A stretch of 51,381 bases of DNA from an uncultured Paracoccaceae bacterium (GTDB lineage Bacteria; Pseudomonadota; Alphaproteobacteria; Rhodobacterales; Rhodobacteraceae): contig CATOSU010000016.1 of the NCBI GenBank assembly GCA_951812615.1, forward strand, positions 1 through 51,381, given 5' to 3'. Shown here piece after piece: positions 42,726-51,381 of this stretch (positions are counted from its first letter, which is position 1; each line of letters opens with the position of its first letter). The notes beneath the pieces are model-generated. The model did no database searches. It saw only the letters and a program-made list of their open reading frames with translations, and was not told the DNA's origin. The translations under genes and the position numbers were made by a program.

Positions 42726-44022
42726 ACGGTCATGGAAAGGGCTCTGGCGGACGTTTCGCGCGGTTTCGTACTGAAGATACGGCCAGTGCATCTTGTAGAG
42801 CAGACCCAGCGTTTCTTTGGTCCGGTCGAACAGATAGGATTTGTTCGCCTGCCAGGGCTGCATGCGGCGCACATCCACGTCGGCCAGATCGACCGGCGCG
42901 TGGCCGTCGTGGATCCAGTCGGCAAGCGCCTTGCCAACGCCGCCGGATGACAGAATTCCCACGGAATTGAACCCGCAGGCGCAAAAGAGCCCCGACACCT
43001 CGGGCGTTTCGCCGAGCAGATAGCGGTCGTCGGGCGTGAAACTTTCCGGGCCGTTGAAAAAGAGTTGAATTCCGGCGTCGGCCAGCGACGGAACCCGGTT
43101 GATTGCCATTTCAAGGATCGGTTCGAAATGCTCGAAATCCTCGGGCAAGCTGTCGAAGCAAAATCCTCCGGAATGCCGTTGTGGCCCCAAGGTTTTGCTT
43201 CGGGCTCAAAGCATCCCAAAAGGAGCTTTCCTGCATCTTCTTTGTAGTAAGAACACTCGTCAGCGACGAAAAGGACGGGCAGATCGCGCGGCAGATCCGG
43301 CATTTGTTCGGTGACGATATAGAAATGCTCGGCGGCATGAAGGGGCAAGGAAACGCCACTTTTGGCAGCAAATTCGCGCGACCACATTCCGCCCGCAATC
43401 ACAACTTTGTCGGCGCGGATTTCGCCGTCCTTCAACACGACACCCCGAACTTTTCCGTTCTCAACGATAAGCCGTTCGACCGGAGATTTTTCAAATATCT
43501 TAGCACCCCTCATCCGCGCGCCCTTGGCCATGGCCTGGGTCACGTCGGCGGGGTTTACCTGCCCGTCATTTGGCATCCAGATCCCGCCAGATAGGTCGTC
43601 TACCTCAACCAACGGCCAGCGTTCGCGGATTTCGCCGGACGTGACGACATCTGCGGCCAGACCAAAGTTGCGCGCCATGGATACGCCGCGTTTCAACTCC
43701 TCAAACCGGGCGTCATGAGTTGCAAGCCGAAGCGCGCCGTTTTGCTTATAACCGGTTGCCTGACCGGTTTCTTCTTCCAGCTCGCGAAACAACTCACCGG
43801 TTTATTTGGCAAGCTCGGTCATATTGCGCGTCGCCCGAAGCTGTGTCACCAGCCCGGCCGCGTGCCAGGTTGTCCCGCAGGTCAGCTGTTTGCGTTCACA
43901 CAACACGACATCTGTGATGCCAAGCTTGGTCAGGTGATAGGCGATAGAACATCCCGCGACACCGCCGCCAACAATAACCACATCTGCTGTTCCAGGTAGG
44001 CTCATATTCGCTCTCCTATCGC

Positions 44023-44736
44023 TCACGCACCGAGATACGTGTCGATGATTTTTTTGTTCTGACCAATTTCTCCGGGAACGCCTGTCCATACAAAATGACC
44101 ACCATCCATTAGGTGCAGTTTGTCGGCGTGACCGGCGACGCGCGTGATGTTTTCTTCGACTACAACAATCGTCATTCCAGACGCGCGCAGTTCGTCAATT
44201 GACGTATAAATCTGATCGATCACCACGGGCGCGAGGCCAAGCGACGGCTCATCAAGCATCAAAATCCTGCAATCCGCCATCATCAGGCCGCGACCGATCC
44301 CCAGCATTCGGCGCTCACCGCCCGAAAGAGAACTGGCCATTTGCCCGGACCGTTCCTTGAGCTTTGGAAACAGGTCGTAGATTTTTTCAAGCTGAGCCTG
44401 CGATCGGGCCTCAGACCGATTGGCGTAACCGCCGACGAGCAGGTTTTCCAGGATCGTCATGTTTTTGTAAACAAGATCGCCTTGCGGGACATGAACGATA
44501 CCTTTTTGCGCAATTCGTTCAGGCGCAGTTCCGATGATTGACTGACCACCGAACTCGATCCGCCCGCCGACCTTTGCCATCAGACCGGAAATTGTGCGCA
44601 GAAGCGTCGTTTTGCCATGCCCGTTCGGGCCAACGATTCCGACCAGTTCACCGGGTTCGACCGATAAATCAATGCCGCCCAGAGCTTGGCCGAGCCCGTA
44701 GCTGGCCGTGACGTTTTTCAGATCAAGAAGCGGCAT
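44023..44736 (-). CDS. livF: Branched-chain-type ABC transporter ATPase LivF
   Basis: A 237-residue ABC ATPase: Walker [10 protein letters not shown] (36-44), signature SLSGGERRM, Walker [13 protein letters not shown], and the LivF-type C-terminus. It is intact. It energises the importer formed with livG, livM, livH and the binding protein upstream. It overlaps the end of livG by 14 bp and is followed 17 bp later by the dehydrogenase gene, so transport and oxidation were cotranscribed. With livG and livH damaged, the transporter is probably non-functional. Confidence 0.93.
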   Translation of the reverse strand: MPLLDLKNVTASYGLGQALGGIDLSVEPGELVGIVGPNGHGKTTLLRTISGLMAKVGGRIEFGGQSIIGTAPERIAQKGIVHVPQGDLVYKNMTILENLLVGGYANRSEARSQAQLEKIYDLFPKLKERSGQMASSLSGGERRMLGIGRGLMMADCRILMLDEPSLGLAPVVIDQIYTSIDELRASGMTIVVVEENITRVAGHADKLHLMDGGHFVWTGVPGEIGQNKKIIDTYLGA

Positions 44737-45534
44737 CTTGAGCCTCCGTATCTGCGACAGAGTTGCTGGCTTCCTTTGCGCCAGAAACTCCGAGGAAAAC
44801 GTCGACAACTTCCCGGTTCTCGGCGAGGCTTCCTGCCGGGCCTTCATGCAATTTGGCGCCCTGATGCAAGATCATGACCCTGTCAGCAAAGGACGTCATG
44901 AAACTCATGACATGCTCGATCACGACAATGGTGACTCCGTGAAAATCCCGCAGCTGGCGGAAAACAGAAGCGCAAGTTTCAATCTCCGCCGGGTTGAGGC
45001 CGCCGACGGGTTCGTCAAGCAGCAATAGTTTGGGATAGCTCACCACGGCGCAGCCAATCATCAGAAACTTGAGCTGTAGCACCGGAAGACTTCCGGCAAC
45101 CGTACTCGCAAAGTCCGACAGCGATGTCAGCTCCATAACCTCGTCGGCCTTCTTGGCCGATTGCCGATCGTAGCTGAGCCCCGGGATCAACCTGTTTTCG
45201 GTCCAAAATATGCGCAGGTCTTCAGGTTGTCCGCGACCGTCATCGAGTTAAAGACAGCGTTCAACTGAAACGTGCGGCTGAGGCCGAGGTGGCAGATTTT
45301 CGGGGCACTGAATTGGGTAATGTCCTGCCCTTCAAAGAGGATTTCCCCTTCGGTCGGATCTGTAACGCCTGACAGTAGATCAAAAAGCGTTGTCTTTCCC
45401 GCTCCGTTCGGGCCGCCTATTCCAAGTACCTCCCCGGCGTGGACCTCAAAGCTCAGGTTGTCCACGGCCTTCATCGCGCCATAGGCCTTGGTCAGACCCC
45501 TGGCCTCCAAAAGCGGTATTGTTGTTCCGCTCAT
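44723..45534 (-). pseudogene. livG: ABC transporter ATPase LivG with a frameshift
   Basis: The first part (MSGTTIPLLEARGLTKAYG, Walker A GPNGAGKTT, SRTFQLNAVFNSMTVADNLK, CAYFGPKTG) ends at a TGA (45187-45189); the second part continues in another frame as LIPGLSYDRQSAKKADEVMEL to Walker B KLLLLDEPVGGLNP. One missing base at 45189-45192 (GGTTG instead of GGTTTG) explains the break. The usual signature LSxGQ/E is replaced by SLPVLQLKFLMIGC, an unusual form that I believe occurs in some LivG relatives. Otherwise about 270 codons, normal for LivG. Confidence 0.87.
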
Positions 45535-46553
45535 TTGCCAGCCTCCCCGCTTTTGCCACCAAAAATTCGATTGGCCAGGTTGGAAATGCCGCCGGACAAA
45601 CCCTCGGGTAAGGTCAGCAGGATCAACATCAATACACCCGCGTAAGCCGTGTTTCGCCACGCTGCCAGGTCTCGGAATGCCTCATCGACGAAAGCGAGAG
45701 CGGCGGTGCCGACAATGGGCCCCCAAATCGTGCCCCTGCCGCCGACAACCATCATGGACAAAAGGAAAAGCAGGATTGGCAGTTCCAAAACCTGCGGACC
45801 AAACGTCCCGATCACACCGGCATAGATGCCGCCGGTCAATCCGGTGAAGATGCCGGAAACCGCGAAAACTATTGTCTGATACTTGCGGATTTCGATGCCT
45901 CGGGATGCGGCGCAAACCTCGTTATCGCGCATGGCTTTGAATGCTTGGCCGTAGGGGGAGTAGAAGACCAAAACCGCAACGATCATGGACAGTGTAAGCA
46001 CCGCCAGAGCCAAGTAGTAGTTGCCCGTGGCGATGAACTTGTAGCCGAGAAGCTCCCGGAACCCGAAGTCGCCATAGCGCGAAATTCCGCGCGCGCCACC
46101 GCTAAAGGAATAGCAGACAGTTTGCGTCTGTCTGAAACAGGCCACGTCGGTGACCAGCAACTGATAGAGGGTCATGGCAATCGCAAGCGTCACCACCACC
46201 ACATAGGCCCCGCGCAGACGGAAAGTGGAAAAGGCCATGATCAGGCTCATAATAAGCCCGGCCAGTGCTGCAATTGGGAGCGTAAACCAAAGCGAGATGT
46301 CCAGATAAAGGCCCATCAGCGCGGTCGCGTAACCGCCCACGGCAAAGAGCGCCATATGTCCAATGGACAAGATCCCGGCGACGCCGAAAACAAGGTTCCA
46401 CTGAACCACGACTGCCCCCCAGAGGACAAACAGCGTGACCTGACCGGTAACGTACCTGCTAAGACCGAAATAGGGCAGAATGCACATCGCTGCGATCAGA
46501 AGGGCAAGACCGAAAAGGTCGCGTCGTTTTGGGGTTGTGGAAATGAAAGACAT
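45531..46553 (-). CDS. livM: Branched-chain-type ABC transporter permease LivM
   Basis: The 340-residue membrane protein has about nine helices and the LivM signatures: GVAGILSIGHMALFAVGGYATAL, FRLRGAYVVVVTLAIA, and the EAA-like loop AFKAMRDNEVCAASRGIEIRKYQTIVFAVSGIFTGLTGGIYAG, followed by MMVVGGRGTIWGPIVG. It has no lesion. Its stop overlaps the livG start by 4 bp. A Cys pair (VACFRQTQTVCY) in a periplasmic loop is unusual and could form a disulfide. Confidence 0.93.
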   Translation of the reverse strand: MSFISTTPKRRDLFGLALLIAAMCILPYFGLSRYVTGQVTLFVLWGAVVVQWNLVFGVAGILSIGHMALFAVGGYATALMGLYLDISLWFTLPIAALAGLIMSLIMAFSTFRLRGAYVVVVTLAIAMTLYQLLVTDVACFRQTQTVCYSFSGGARGISRYGDFGFRELLGYKFIATGNYYLALAVLTLSMIVAVLVFYSPYGQAFKAMRDNEVCAASRGIEIRKYQTIVFAVSGIFTGLTGGIYAGVIGTFGPQVLELPILLFLLSMMVVGGRGTIWGPIVGTAALAFVDEAFRDLAAWRNTAYAGVLMLILLTLPEGLSGGISNLANRIFGGKSGEAGK

Positions 46554-46555
46554 CG

Positions 46556-47434
46556 CTAGTTCCTCACCATTTCCTGCCTGCCGAACAGACCATTGGGCCG
46601 GTAGATCAGGACCAAAACGACGGCCAGCAATGATACTGGAAAGCCCCATTTGACTCCGAAGACGTACTGAACAGTGATTTCTGTGAAAGCGAGGGCAAAT
46701 GACGCCACCAAGGCGCCAGGAATGCTACCAAGCCCGCCCAGGACGCATACGATCAGCGCTTTCAGAAGCGGGTCAAATCCAGCCCCGGGATAGACCGTGG
46801 TCGAGCTGGTCAAAAGTACACCGGAGGCCCCGGCGATGACGCCGGCCAGGACCATTACTTGCAAGATTACAAATTGCACAGGGACCCCGTTCAGTCGCGC
46901 TGCAGTAATGTCTTGCGACACTGCCCGGATCAGACGGCCAAGGCTGGTCTTTTGGACGACCAGTTGTAGCAACCCGACCATCGCGGCACAGCAAATTACG
47001 ACAAGGATTGTCTGCGTACCCATGGAAAACGAGCCGAGCTCAAACCGGCCTTCCAATTGAAATGGTTGACGTGTGATTTTCGGCCCGACGATGTTGTTGA
47101 TAAGGTCGACGACGATCGTACTGAAAGCCATCGTCAGGATGATTATTCGGAGGTCGAAATTGGGTTTGCCGAATATCCAGCGAACCTGCGTCGCATAAAG
47201 AAGAAACCCACCGAAGGCACCGCTGACCATCCCGCCCAAAAGGCCCGTCCATTATGGCAGCCCGAGAGCACTCACTATCGCAACAGAACCGTAGGCGCCA
47301 AGGACGATCAGCGCACCGTGCGCAAGGTTCAGCATAGAGATGCTGCCCCATAGCAGTGCCAGTGAAACCGAACTGGCGGCGTAGATGGCACCCAGCGCAA
47401 TGGCGCTGGTCAATATCCCGGTAATGAGCTCCAT
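46556..47434 (-). pseudogene. livH: ABC transporter permease LivH with an internal TAA
   Basis: MELITGILTSAIALGAIYAASSVSLALLWGSISMLNLAHGALIVLGAYGS is the normal LivH start. A TAA (47252-47254) follows VSALGLP at codon 61, and the same frame then runs on without a break (WTGLLGGMVSGAFGGFLLYA to GRLIRAVSQDITAARLNGV, VCVLGGLGSIPGALVASF, IYRPNGLFGRQEMVRN). There is no frameshift, so this is a single nonsense change in a gene that is otherwise well preserved (about 291 codons). A re-start at TTG 47239 would give a protein without its first helices. Confidence 0.88.
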
Positions 47435-47474
47435 CTGGAGGCCCCCAAGCTTTTGTATTTAGTGATTTTTTGAT

Positions 47475-47499
47475 CCGGGACCCAAAGTGCGGGTCCCGG
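47475..47499. other. Intercistronic stem-loop between the binding-protein gene and livH
   Basis: CCGGGACCC and GGGTCCCGG form a perfect 9-bp stem with a 7-nt loop, 22 bp after the stop of the binding-protein gene. No T run follows on the minus strand, so it is probably an mRNA-stabilising hairpin that keeps the binding protein in excess of the permeases rather than a full terminator. Confidence 0.65.
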
Positions 47500-47520
47500 A
47501 CCATGGGAGAACCCTATCGT

Positions 47521-48849
47521 TCAGGAGAACCAGGGCGGAACTTCGAACTCGACCTCGTTGTAAGGCTCGGGGAAGATCAGCTTCTTGGGTACCGCCGCAG
47601 TCGGATCCTTGATCTGGTAGAGCAGATGCGGCATCGCCAAGGAGGCATCCGGCGATACTGTCGGGTATGGCAGTGCCGCGTTGAACTCTTTGGCGTAACG
47701 CAGAGTCCCGAAGGGTGCGCGGAACGAGAAACGGCGCAGATTATCGGCAATCTTGCGGTTTTGTTCGTAATCGCCTGGCTCGCCGGTACCGCCGGCCATC
47801 GCGGCAGCGATGGCATAGTGATACATCTCTGAGTATGTCGATGCGCCCGGATCGGCCTCGGCGGTTTCGCCGAAACGCGCCCAGTATGCCTCGCGGAATG
47901 TATTGCCAATCTCATCTGGCAGAATGCCGATAACCGACGACGACATCACGCCGCGCGCTGCTTCGCCGGCAATATCTGAAAACGCCTTTAACAGGGGTCC
48001 GTACTGCATGTAGACAAGGCTGTTTGTCGGGTTTTCCGCAAACTGGATCTGGAATTGGGCCAGGTCCGCCGGGAAGAAGTGGGTATTGGCAATGACTGCA
48101 GGGCGCTCTGCCCGTACTTTGCCGAGAACCGCGCCCCATTCAGTGGTTGGAACGGGTACAACCTCTTCAAAAGACACCTCAAATCCGTGTTTCTCAGCGG
48201 CCGCACGGATCGCGTTCGAAATCACGATGGAGTAAGGAAGCGAACCGGTAACCAGTGCGATCTTGTTGTTCTCCGGTTTCCACACGCCCTGCGACCGCAA
48301 GCGATCAAGCATGACCGGCAGGCCCACGCCATAGTAGTATTCGGCCGGGTCAGCCATGAAAATACCAGTATAGCGTTCAGGGTCGCTTTCGAACACCTCG
48401 TGGTGGCCGATCGAGGTGTTGTAGTGGATGTAGATGATGCCAGCATCAGCGATGGGGTCGTATTCCGCCTGTGCGGCGCCAACGTTGTAGCCGTTGATGA
48501 TCGCATGGGATCCGTTGCGGTCGATCAGCAGACGTGCGGCTGCGCTGACTTCCTCGGCACCTTGGTTTTTGCTGTCAAGCGTTGTGGGTTCCAACATTTT
48601 GCCAAGGATACCGCCTGCGGCGTTGATTTCCTCGCAGGCCATGATCAGGCCGTTCTTGTGCTCGACACCATCGACGGCCAGACCGCCGGTCAGTGAGGCC
48701 ATCTGGCCAATTGGAATGGTGCCGGAGCTTTGTGCACTGGCTTCGTTGACCGAGGCCAGCATTCCGGCTCCGAACGCGGCGCCCGCGCCGGTTGCCAGGA
48801 ATTTGCGCCGTGACGTGTGTACGGCTGGTGACTTTGCATGTGACATCAT
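47521..48849 (-). CDS. Branched-chain/amide-type ABC transporter substrate-binding protein (Tat-exported)
   Basis: The 442-residue protein has a twin-arginine signal (TSRRKFLATGAGAAFGAGML, cleavage after ASA) and a Peripla_BP_6 fold (IPIGQMASLTGGLAVDGVEHKNGLIMACEEINAAGGILG; ADAGIIYIHYNTS; ADPAEYYYGVGL; ALVTGSLPYS). Such proteins feed Liv-type permeases with amino acids, urea, amides or aromatic acids. The hydantoinase genes upstream suggest a hydantoin- or amide-like ligand (inference). GGGAGG precedes the ATG. No lesion is seen. Confidence 0.9.
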   Translation of the reverse strand: MMSHAKSPAVHTSRRKFLATGAGAAFGAGMLASVNEASAQSSGTIPIGQMASLTGGLAVDGVEHKNGLIMACEEINAAGGILGKMLEPTTLDSKNQGAEEVSAAARLLIDRNGSHAIINGYNVGAAQAEYDPIADAGIIYIHYNTSIGHHEVFESDPERYTGIFMADPAEYYYGVGLPVMLDRLRSQGVWKPENNKIALVTGSLPYSIVISNAIRAAAEKHGFEVSFEEVVPVPTTEWGAVLGKVRAERPAVIANTHFFPADLAQFQIQFAENPTNSLVYMQYGPLLKAFSDIAGEAARGVMSSSVIGILPDEIGNTFREAYWARFGETAEADPGASTYSEMYHYAIAAAMAGGTGEPGDYEQNRKIADNLRRFSFRAPFGTLRYAKEFNAALPYPTVSPDASLAMPHLLYQIKDPTAAVPKKLIFPEPYNEVEFEVPPWFS

Positions 48850-48957
48850 TGTCCTCCCTTTGGGCAAAGTTTCAGCGTTCACGGTCGCTATGCGCCGTGT
48901 TCATTGATTGAACGCTGGGTGAGACCGGCCCGTTATTCGGACCGGAAATTCTGCTTC

Positions 48958-50730
48958 TTACGCGCTGCGTAGCCTGGTTGTTTCGGCGTCGTTCAGCGTC
49001 ATCGTCTCAGGGTCAATTGCGACGCCGTAGGCCTCGCGCGCCTTTTGGACCGAGACATATCCATCGAGCACATCGTCCAACACCTTTTGCGCCGGTCTTT
49101 CGTGGGGATTGCCCCAACCTCCGCCACCGGTGCTCTCAAACTGGAAGACCTCGTCGTAGTTGAAGGGATGGCTGGACAACAACGGGCTGCGCCAGTCGCC
49201 GTTCTCAGTAAGGCCACCAATCACGATCTCTTTGCCATCAGGATAAAGGTGCGTTGACCGCTGCACATCGCTACGCAATCCGCCGTTCACGCCGGGGCTG
49301 CCTTCGCGGGTTCGCGAGGTTTCCATGTTCATTTCCCCTTCGCAAAGGAAGCGAACTTTGAATTTGGCACCCAATCCACCGCGGAATTTGCCAGCACCGG
49401 CGCTGTCAGGCCTGAGCTCGAAAGCTTCGTATTCGATCGGGAACAAAAGCTCCGCAGTTTCGGCCATCATGTTCATGCAGTTGCCAAGCGGGTCCATGGT
49501 GACGCTCATGCCGTCATTGTACGGCGTACCGCCCCATCCTCCGGCTGGCAGGTCCGAAAACACGTTGGCGTTCCCCTCCTGATCCTTGGTTGACGAAACA
49601 AACCAGTTGCATTCCGAGCAGGTGGAACCGGTCACCCGATCCGGGATCGCCTGAGCCAGTGCCTGCCAGATTGCCGAAGTGATCTTGGATGAAGTCAGCG
49701 TGGTACAGCCAATCGTAGGAGCAGGCCATTGTGGGTTCAGCCATGTGTCCAGCGGAATGTTGAGAGTGATCGGAACGAACATGCCCGCATTCGACGGTGC
49801 ATGTGGTGCCAGAAAGAACTGAAGCGAGTAATACGCCGCCGAAGCGGTGTTCGCATAAGGCGAATTGATCGAGCCTTTGCAAGTCGGGTCTGAACCCGTG
49901 AAGTCAACGTTGATGTTGGAGCCATCGACCGTCAGCTTCACCGCCACCTTCACCGGATCCGGTGAGAACCCATCCGTGTCCGCAAAATCCTCGGCATAGT
50001 ATTCGCCATCCGGGATTTCTTCGATCGACTTGCGGATGATGCGTTCGGTGTAGCCAATCAGTTCTTTCATCGCGGCTTTGACGGTTCTTAGACCGTAGCG
50101 CCGCGCTGCGCGCTGAAGTTCTTGCTCCGCCGCTTTCAGGGCACCGAGATGCGCCTGAAGGTCGCCTTCGATAAAGAACGGCGTCCGCGTGTTGTTCATA
50201 ATGATCGCCAGGAAATCAGGGTTGATTTCGTAATTCTCATAAAGCTTGATCGGCGGGATACGCAGACCTTCGGCCGCAACGTGGGTCGAGAACGACATTC
50301 CGCCCGCGGCGCCGCCGCCCAGGTCCATCCAGTGGCCCCGGCTTACAGCGAAACCCAAAACCTCTTCTTCGAAAAAGACCGGCATTATGAAAGTGATATC
50401 GTTGGTGTGCGTGCCGCCCTGTTAGGGATCGTTCAGTGCATAAATATCGCCCGGCTTCATGGTTTCGATCGGGTATTTCTTGGCCGCAGCATCGGCACTA
50501 TACTGCATCGCCGCAAGGTGGACCGGGCAGTTGGCGGCCTGCGCCAGAAGCCGAAGTTCCGGGTCGTATACCGCGTTCGAGAAATCCAGGATGTCAGCCA
50601 GGATCGGAGAAAACGACGTGCGCTGCATGATCGTTGACATACGGTTACACGCGTATTCGAACGTGTTTCTCAGAACTTCGAAGGTGACCGCGTCAACTTC
50701 GCCGAAACGTCCTTTGGTTTCAGTTGTCAT
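48958..50730 (-). pseudogene. hyuB: Hydantoinase B/oxoprolinase subunit with an internal TAA
   Basis: The first 102 codons (FGEVDAVTFEVLRNTFEYACNRMSTIMQRTSFSPILADILDFSNAVYDP to GDIYALNDP) are the normal start of HyuB. TAA (50422-50424) then replaces the Tyr of the near-invariant NDPY motif, and the same frame continues QGGTHTNDITFIMPVFFEEEVLGFAVSRGHWMDLGG through STGGGGWGNPHERP to the stop at 48958. The total would be 590 codons, as in the family. HyuA/HyuB enzymes use ATP to open hydantoin or 5-oxoproline rings, or act as carboxylases. GAGGAGAG precedes the ATG. Confidence 0.9.
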
Positions 50731-50741
50731 TGGTACTCTCC

Positions 50742-51381
50742 TCAGTTTCCGATGTTAACGACAAGGTTGCCACTCGTGTCGACTTCGCCGCTGCAATTGG
50801 GTGGGACAACGGCGATTGAGTCGAGGTATTCGACCACCGCTGGACCAGCCAGTTTGGCACCCGGTCCAACGCTTTTACCGTCATAAAGGTCCGCGTGATG
50901 CCAGGTTCCGTCGAAGTAGACCTCACGGCTGCAATGGCTTGCTGCAGCTTCAGCACCACTGAAGTCATAGACCGGAGGTTCTTTCATCTTGCCGACGGCC
51001 GTCACGCTTAGTGAAACGAAAGCAATCGGGAAACTTTCATTGAAAACCCCGTATTCTTTTTCATGCGCGGCGTGGAACGCCGTGGCGATCGATGGAACCA
51101 CTCCGTCTGTCAACTCACCCGGCGGGATTTCGGTTTCCACCTCGTAAGTCTGGCCGACATAGCGCATTTGCGCGGTCCGCCGCATCTCTACCGAAGCGGC
51201 GTCGATCCCGTCCGCTGCCAGCCTTTCGCGGGCATCGGCCTCGATACCCGCATAAAGCCGGTTGAGGTCTTCCACCTTGACCGAGTCGAGCGGCGCGTAA
51301 TGGAAGGTCTCGATGTCATGGCGCATGTCCATGGCCGTTGCACCAAAGGCCGACGCCACACCGGCAGCGCCGGGAATGACC
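50742..51381 (-). CDS. hyuA: Hydantoinase A/oxoprolinase subunit, 3' part
   Basis: The open frame enters from the right edge as VIPGAAGVASAFGATAMDMRHDIE and ends at 50742. It corresponds to the C-terminal third of HyuA: the ASAFG segment, a domain with MRYVGQTYEVETEIPPG, FHAAHEKEYGVF and the closing LAGPAVVEYLDSIAVVPPNCSGEVD. The ATP-binding N-terminal part is outside the window. It lies 11 bp before hyuB, as expected for the two-subunit enzyme. No lesion is seen in the visible part. Confidence 0.9.
   Translation of the reverse strand, partial: VIPGAAGVASAFGATAMDMRHDIETFHYAPLDSVKVEDLNRLYAGIEADARERLAADGIDAASVEMRRTAQMRYVGQTYEVETEIPPGELTDGVVPSIATAFHAAHEKEYGVFNESFPIAFVSLSVTAVGKMKEPPVYDFSGAEAAASHCSREVYFDGTWHHADLYDGKSVGPGAKLAGPAVVEYLDSIAVVPPNCSGEVDTSGNLVVNIGN

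Larger units (their letters stand above)
40714..44005 (-). pseudogene. FAD-dependent dimethylglycine/sarcosine dehydrogenase-like gene (DAO + GcvT), broken in three places
   Basis: Reading leftward: the FAD-binding start [25 protein letters not shown], then RNMTELAK followed by TAA (43802-43804) where the family has Tyr, then the DAO domain to GIPEDF, a 1-bp loss in a T run (A run at 43160-43163 on the plus strand), continuation CFDSLPEDFEHFEPIL to RQSPFHDR, an IS5-type insertion, and the folate-binding GcvT-like half (MTEMAGYERPGFFG to NLRIKV). Removing the IS with one CTAG and restoring one base gives 815 codons in one frame, apart from the TAA. The intact enzyme would oxidatively demethylate N-methylglycines. 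AGGAGAG precedes the ATG. Confidence 0.9.

Noticed and set aside
1-51381. CRISPR array, tRNA or rRNA genes
   Set aside because: No regularly spaced repeats and no cloverleaf-like or rRNA-like sequences were recognised in reading the window.

Overview
The window looks like a chromosomal stretch from a GC-rich alphaproteobacterium, most probably a Rhodobacteraceae (Roseobacter-type) member. Support comes from the gene content (TamA/TamB, a PuuE fused to OHCU decarboxylase, PuuD urate oxidase, UacT-type permease, gcvT-gcvH-gcvP behind a tandem glycine riboswitch, liv/hydantoinase/dimethylglycine-dehydrogenase-like genes) and from a GTATTTG...TGAAG intergenic element whose style I associate with that family. 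No rRNA, tRNA or CRISPR array was seen.

Layout. 1-9.5 kb is an insertion-sequence-rich accessory zone. It holds an IS3-family element cut by the window edge, an SGNH hydrolase that starts 2 bp from that IS end, an IS91-type pair (tyrosine recombinase plus HUH transposase), a divergent HxlR regulator/ABM monooxygenase pair, and an IS256-type element present as a 1,322-bp tandem duplication flanked by low-GC gene remnants. 9.6-24.8 kb is mostly leftward housekeeping DNA: a BMP-type binding protein with its terminator; rimI-tsaB-GFA-nfu; a secreted trypsin-like pseudoprotease; usp; a GNAT enzyme and a class IV aminotransferase; a gamma-glutamyltransferase; and tamB-tamA. 25.0-34.5 kb carries a 2OG oxygenase, a prokaryotic pentameric ligand-gated channel and a urate/allantoin regulon: puuD, a LysR regulator, uraH, puuE-OHCU decarboxylase, allA, a uacT-like permease and allE. 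Together these take urate through 5-hydroxyisourate, OHCU, allantoin and ureidoglycine/ureidoglycolate to glyoxylate; only the allantoate-hydrolysing step is absent from the window.

35.0-40.2 kb is the glycine cleavage operon (riboswitch, gcvT, gcvH, a VOC protein, gcvP); gcvH carries a single-base deletion as sequenced. 40.2-51.4 kb is a leftward catabolic cluster: a hydantoinase A/B pair, a branched-chain-type ABC transporter (binding protein, livH, livM, livG, livF), a DAO-GcvT (dimethylglycine/sarcosine dehydrogenase-like) enzyme and a truncated GlxA-type regulator. It would fit import and hydrolysis of a hydantoin-like or N-methylated compound (for example N-methylhydantoin to sarcosine to glycine), feeding the neighbouring glycine cleavage system.

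This last cluster is heavily damaged. There are in-frame TAA codons in hyuB, livH and the dehydrogenase (Tyr expected from family knowledge in at least two), 1-bp deletions in livG and the dehydrogenase, and a clean IS5-family insertion in the dehydrogenase. The open frames around the lesions are otherwise well preserved, so decay is recent, or some single-base lesions are sequence errors, or (least likely) TAA is read through.
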